64,000 bases of DNA, from NCBI GenBank assembly GCA_030603695.1, contig JAUVXF010000009.1, positions 27,930-91,929 of the forward strand. The letters are read 5' to 3'. Made by a program: the position numbers and the translations under genes. The notes under the pieces were generated by a model that was given only the letters and a program-made list of their open reading frames with translations, was not told where the DNA came from and ran no database searches. How positions within the stretch are numbered: position 1 is the first letter of the stretch; every line of letters begins with the position of its first letter. Positions 62,117 to 64,000 of the stretch are shown piece after piece. The DNA is from Natronohydrobacter sp. (GTDB lineage: Bacteria; Pseudomonadota; Alphaproteobacteria; Rhodobacterales; Rhodobacteraceae).

Positions 62117-62827
62117 TCACAGCTTGCCATCAGTATCGCGCCCAAGGATGATTTCGCGCGAGGATGAGGAGAACTCGCGGCTCCAAACCACCCATGCTGT
62201 TACGGCCACGCCAACCAGCATCGCCAAAGCTCCGCCCAGCCATGCAAGGGCGCAGAGCGCGAAATACATGGATCGTAGGCCTGCATTGAAGTTCATGGCG
62301 GCGCGGCCGTTCAGCTTTCCGGCCTTCATGGCCAAAGGCTTGGCATCAGGGTGTTCCGGGTCATTGGGCACGGCCCCCATAATGACGGAACAATAGCCGA
62401 AAACGCGATTTGCCCAGACAAATTTCAAGAATGCATTGCCCAGCATGAAGAGCGGTAAGAATAGCTTTGTCTGAAGCACGGCGCTGGTGTTTTCAAAATT
62501 GCTCAGCCGTGTTGCCACGCCGCCCAGCAGATCCGCGTTACCGATCAAGGCCAGCAGGCCGCCCATGGCCAGAAGGCAGGTAGAGGCAAAAAAAGCCGTG
62601 CTCTGCCTGAGGCTCATCATAGTCTGCGCATCAAAAATGCGCGGCTGGCGCGTGACCATCACCTCCATCCACTGCAATCGGTAATCCGACATCAACACTG
62701 TCACCGAAGGCCGCGCGGCGGATGGATGCCCAATGCGCCAGCCAAGCCACAACCAAACTGCAAGAAACACAGCCAATGCCAAAGCATCAAGCCAAGCAAA
62801 GCCGTTTGTAATGTTCAAAAAGGTCAT
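62117..62827 (-). CDS. DUF599-family membrane protein
   Basis: 236 aa with four predicted membrane segments (about 12-30, 78-100, 118-140, 190-215). SDYRLQWMEVMVTRQPRIFD, A..M.SLRQSTAFFASTCL and NFNAGLRSMYFALCALAW are DUF599 features. Function unknown. No partner gene adjacent. Confidence 0.85.
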   Translation of the reverse strand: MTFLNITNGFAWLDALALAVFLAVWLWLGWRIGHPSAARPSVTVLMSDYRLQWMEVMVTRQPRIFDAQTMMSLRQSTAFFASTCLLAMGGLLALIGNADLLGGVATRLSNFENTSAVLQTKLFLPLFMLGNAFLKFVWANRVFGYCSVIMGAVPNDPEHPDAKPLAMKAGKLNGRAAMNFNAGLRSMYFALCALAWLGGALAMLVGVAVTAWVVWSREFSSSSREIILGRDTDGKL

Positions 62828-62956
62828 GGTGCCACTTCAGCTGAGTCTTGCCACCTGACATTACCTGATTTGCCCGCCGCTGCACGCAGTATCGTTTTTT
62901 TGGTCGTGAAAAGCTGGATCATCATGTCCTTATCGCCGTCCATTGGCTTCCATTGT

Positions 62957-63223
62957 TCAATGCCCACAGTCTCTTGCTGTAGCGATAGGTGCAGCGCTGC
63001 CTTGCTTGCTGATGGCGATTAGAGCGGCTGACAGCGTGTCCATCTGCTCTCCCTGCGCCTTGTCACCGAGGCCCAGATGCTTGCCGAGGGTTTCAAGGGC
63101 TTTGAGGCGATCAAGTGTCTTGATCTTGACGAGGAGGGTTTGCCGTCCAGGGAAGGGATATGCCCAGAGTGTTGTTGAGGGCGCGCTCCAGGCCAGATCT
63201 GCTTTGGGCGACGCGATCCGAGT
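62957..63223 (-). pseudogene. Remnant of phage terminase small subunit
   Basis: An 88-codon open frame without a start codon. Its middle, LLVKIKTLDRLKALETLGKH, then LGL, matches the C-terminal signature of Terminase_2/XtmA small subunits (K..L.DKL.ALE.LGKHLG). The upstream two thirds of such a protein, and any large subunit, are missing; an in-frame TGA (63224-63226) closes the frame. It marks an old prophage or gene-transfer-agent-like fragment. Confidence 0.6.
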
Positions 63224-63449
63224 TCAGCTAAACCCCAGCCTGAAGGACACTTTTTTGTAATAAATTGCATAATAATTTTAAAAATACATAAAAAGAGAAA
63301 TATGTGAGTATTTGTGGATATATTTAGTTAACAGTGATGTGTTTTCGCCGCCACAATGCCAGATAATTCTTTTGAAGAATAAAGCATCCCTAAAAAGAGA
63401 TAAGGATTAAATCTTGGGATTGAATTACCGCTTTCCTGCAAGAGTTACA
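63224..63449. other. AT-rich intergenic stretch
   Basis: Sharp fall in GC (for example AATAATTTTAAAAATACATA at 63268-63287) compared with the rest of the window. No gene seen. It likely holds the promoter of the secreted-protein gene and is foreign DNA. Confidence 0.6.
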
Positions 63450-63512
63450 ATGGCGCGCGATTTCCTGAAAACAGGCAAAGCCGCCGATCAGAGCAGGATG
63501 AAACAGGTATGA
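63450..63512 (+). CDS. Possible 20-aa leader peptide
   Basis: MARDFLKTGKAADQSRMKQV, with AAGAG upstream; its stop overlaps the next start (ATGA), suggesting translational coupling. It may instead be a chance frame. Confidence 0.25.
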   Translation: MARDFLKTGKAADQSRMKQV

Positions 63513-63877
63513 ATGGCACTATCGAAAAACTGCCCCTTTCGGCAGGCAAGAAAGTTAACCGCGCGCCGGTTCGTGCGGGGGTGTGGAGCGGGATCAAGGC
63601 GATATCGCTGGCAGCTGTGACGGCGGCAGCAACTTTGTCGACGGGTGGTCAGGCATTGGCATTGGATGGTTTTGGCATCTTTACCGATACGCAGGTTCCC
63701 TTGGGAGACACATCCTGCACCATTGGTTTTTCGATGGATAGTTTGGATCGTGCTGGAAACACTCTAATAAGCTTTGGAAATTTCTCCCCGTTTGAAACGG
63801 TAGAAGGATTTTATTGGCCTTCGACACCCAACTTTCTTCAAAGCTCAAACGGCCCTTTCACTGTTGGATCCCTATGA
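63509..63877 (+). pseudogene. Secreted protein gene truncated by an insertion sequence
   Basis: 122 codons. A long basic N-region then a hydrophobic core (ISLAAVTAAATLSTGGQALA) form an extended signal peptide, like those of large surface proteins; only about 70 residues follow, with an aromatic/Ser-rich beta-like pattern (FSMDSLDRAGNTLISFGNFS). The stop TGA (63875-63877) is the first three bases of an apparent insertion sequence end, so the original gene was longer. It is AT-richer than the core genome. Confidence 0.55.
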
Positions 63878-64000
63878 CCTGCCCCTGTTTTCAGGGCCAC
63901 TCGTAAGTCGAGTCTGTTCTCCTTTTGTGTGCCATCATTCGGCGGCGTGAGCAATGGGCGCAGGCGCGGAGCCGTCAAGTAGCTCAAGCGGCTGCGCCCA
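63875..64000. mobile_element. Terminal part of an insertion sequence (IS3-like end)
   Basis: Starts TGACCTGCCCCTGTTTTCAG, a TG-initial GC-rich terminal repeat of the IS3 style, with internal dyads CCCTG-TTTT-CAGGG and ACTCG-TAAGT-CGAGT. A leftward frame enters from the right edge and stops at 63935. The other end lies outside the window, so family is provisional. Confidence 0.5.
63935..64000 (-). CDS. C-terminal end of a possible transposase
   Basis: Twenty-one codons reading WAQPLELLDGSAPAPIAHAAE before a stop. The Pro/Ala-rich tail resembles the ends of some IS3-type transposases, but it is too short to classify. Supported mainly by the adjoining terminal repeat. Confidence 0.3.
   Translation of the reverse strand, partial: WAQPLELLDGSAPAPIAHAAE

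Overview
The window is GC-rich alphaproteobacterial chromosome, most likely from a member of the Rhodobacteraceae. This rests on gene content and protein style: ilvC next to Lrp-family regulators, a miaB-phoH-ybeY-corC-lnt block, DUF2793 and Hint_2 proteins. I cannot name the species.

Positions 1-38600 are a flagellar island of the gammaproteobacterial-like type (comparable to the fla1 set of Rhodobacter sphaeroides) rather than the CtrA/FlbT/FlaF type. In order it carries: flagellin (cut by the window edge); PomA/PomB-like motA-motB; fliD; a FleQ-like sigma-54 activator; a two-gene unit encoding an NHLP-like protein and a MotX-like Sel1 protein; a hybrid kinase; an operon read leftward (flgP-flgT-flgA-flgM-DUF2802); flhA-flhF-fliA read rightward; a 1.2-kb gap with 107-bp tandem repeats; an unidentified 412-aa gene; sltF; two large sensor kinases and a LuxR-type response regulator; flgBCDEFGHIJKL; and fliS. 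The MS ring, C ring, most of the export apparatus and the chemotaxis genes are not in the window.

Regulation can be read from the DNA. Six sites match the sigma-54 -24/-12 consensus exactly and lie upstream of motA, flgP, flhA, sltF, a PAS kinase and flgB; a seventh, weaker site precedes flgG. Three sites of the form TAxA-N14/15-GCCGTT fit sigma-28 (FliA) promoters upstream of fliC, the NHLP/Sel1 pair and fliS. The activator, sigma-28 and FlgM are all encoded here, so the usual hierarchy (activator plus sigma-54, then hook and basal body, then FlgM release, then FliA genes) appears intact. A CtrA-like box precedes one kinase operon.

Positions 38600-62830 are mostly ordinary housekeeping DNA: a DUF2793 protein, a flavoprotein, miaB, phoH, ybeY, corC, lnt, an acyl-CoA ligase, a tandem pair of Hint-domain proteins, two MerR regulators with a LiuR-like operator, two thioesterases, a MATE pump, pyrD, two Lrp regulators, ilvC, moaA, tRNA-Ser(CGA) and a DUF599 membrane protein.

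Positions 62830-64000 are accessory: a decayed phage terminase small subunit, AT-rich DNA, and a secreted-protein gene apparently cut by an insertion sequence that runs off the right edge.

The most interesting items are the NHLP-domain protein in the flagellar regulon, an FlhF that has lost its Walker A lysine, the 107-bp repeat array, and the Hint pair without catalytic cysteines.
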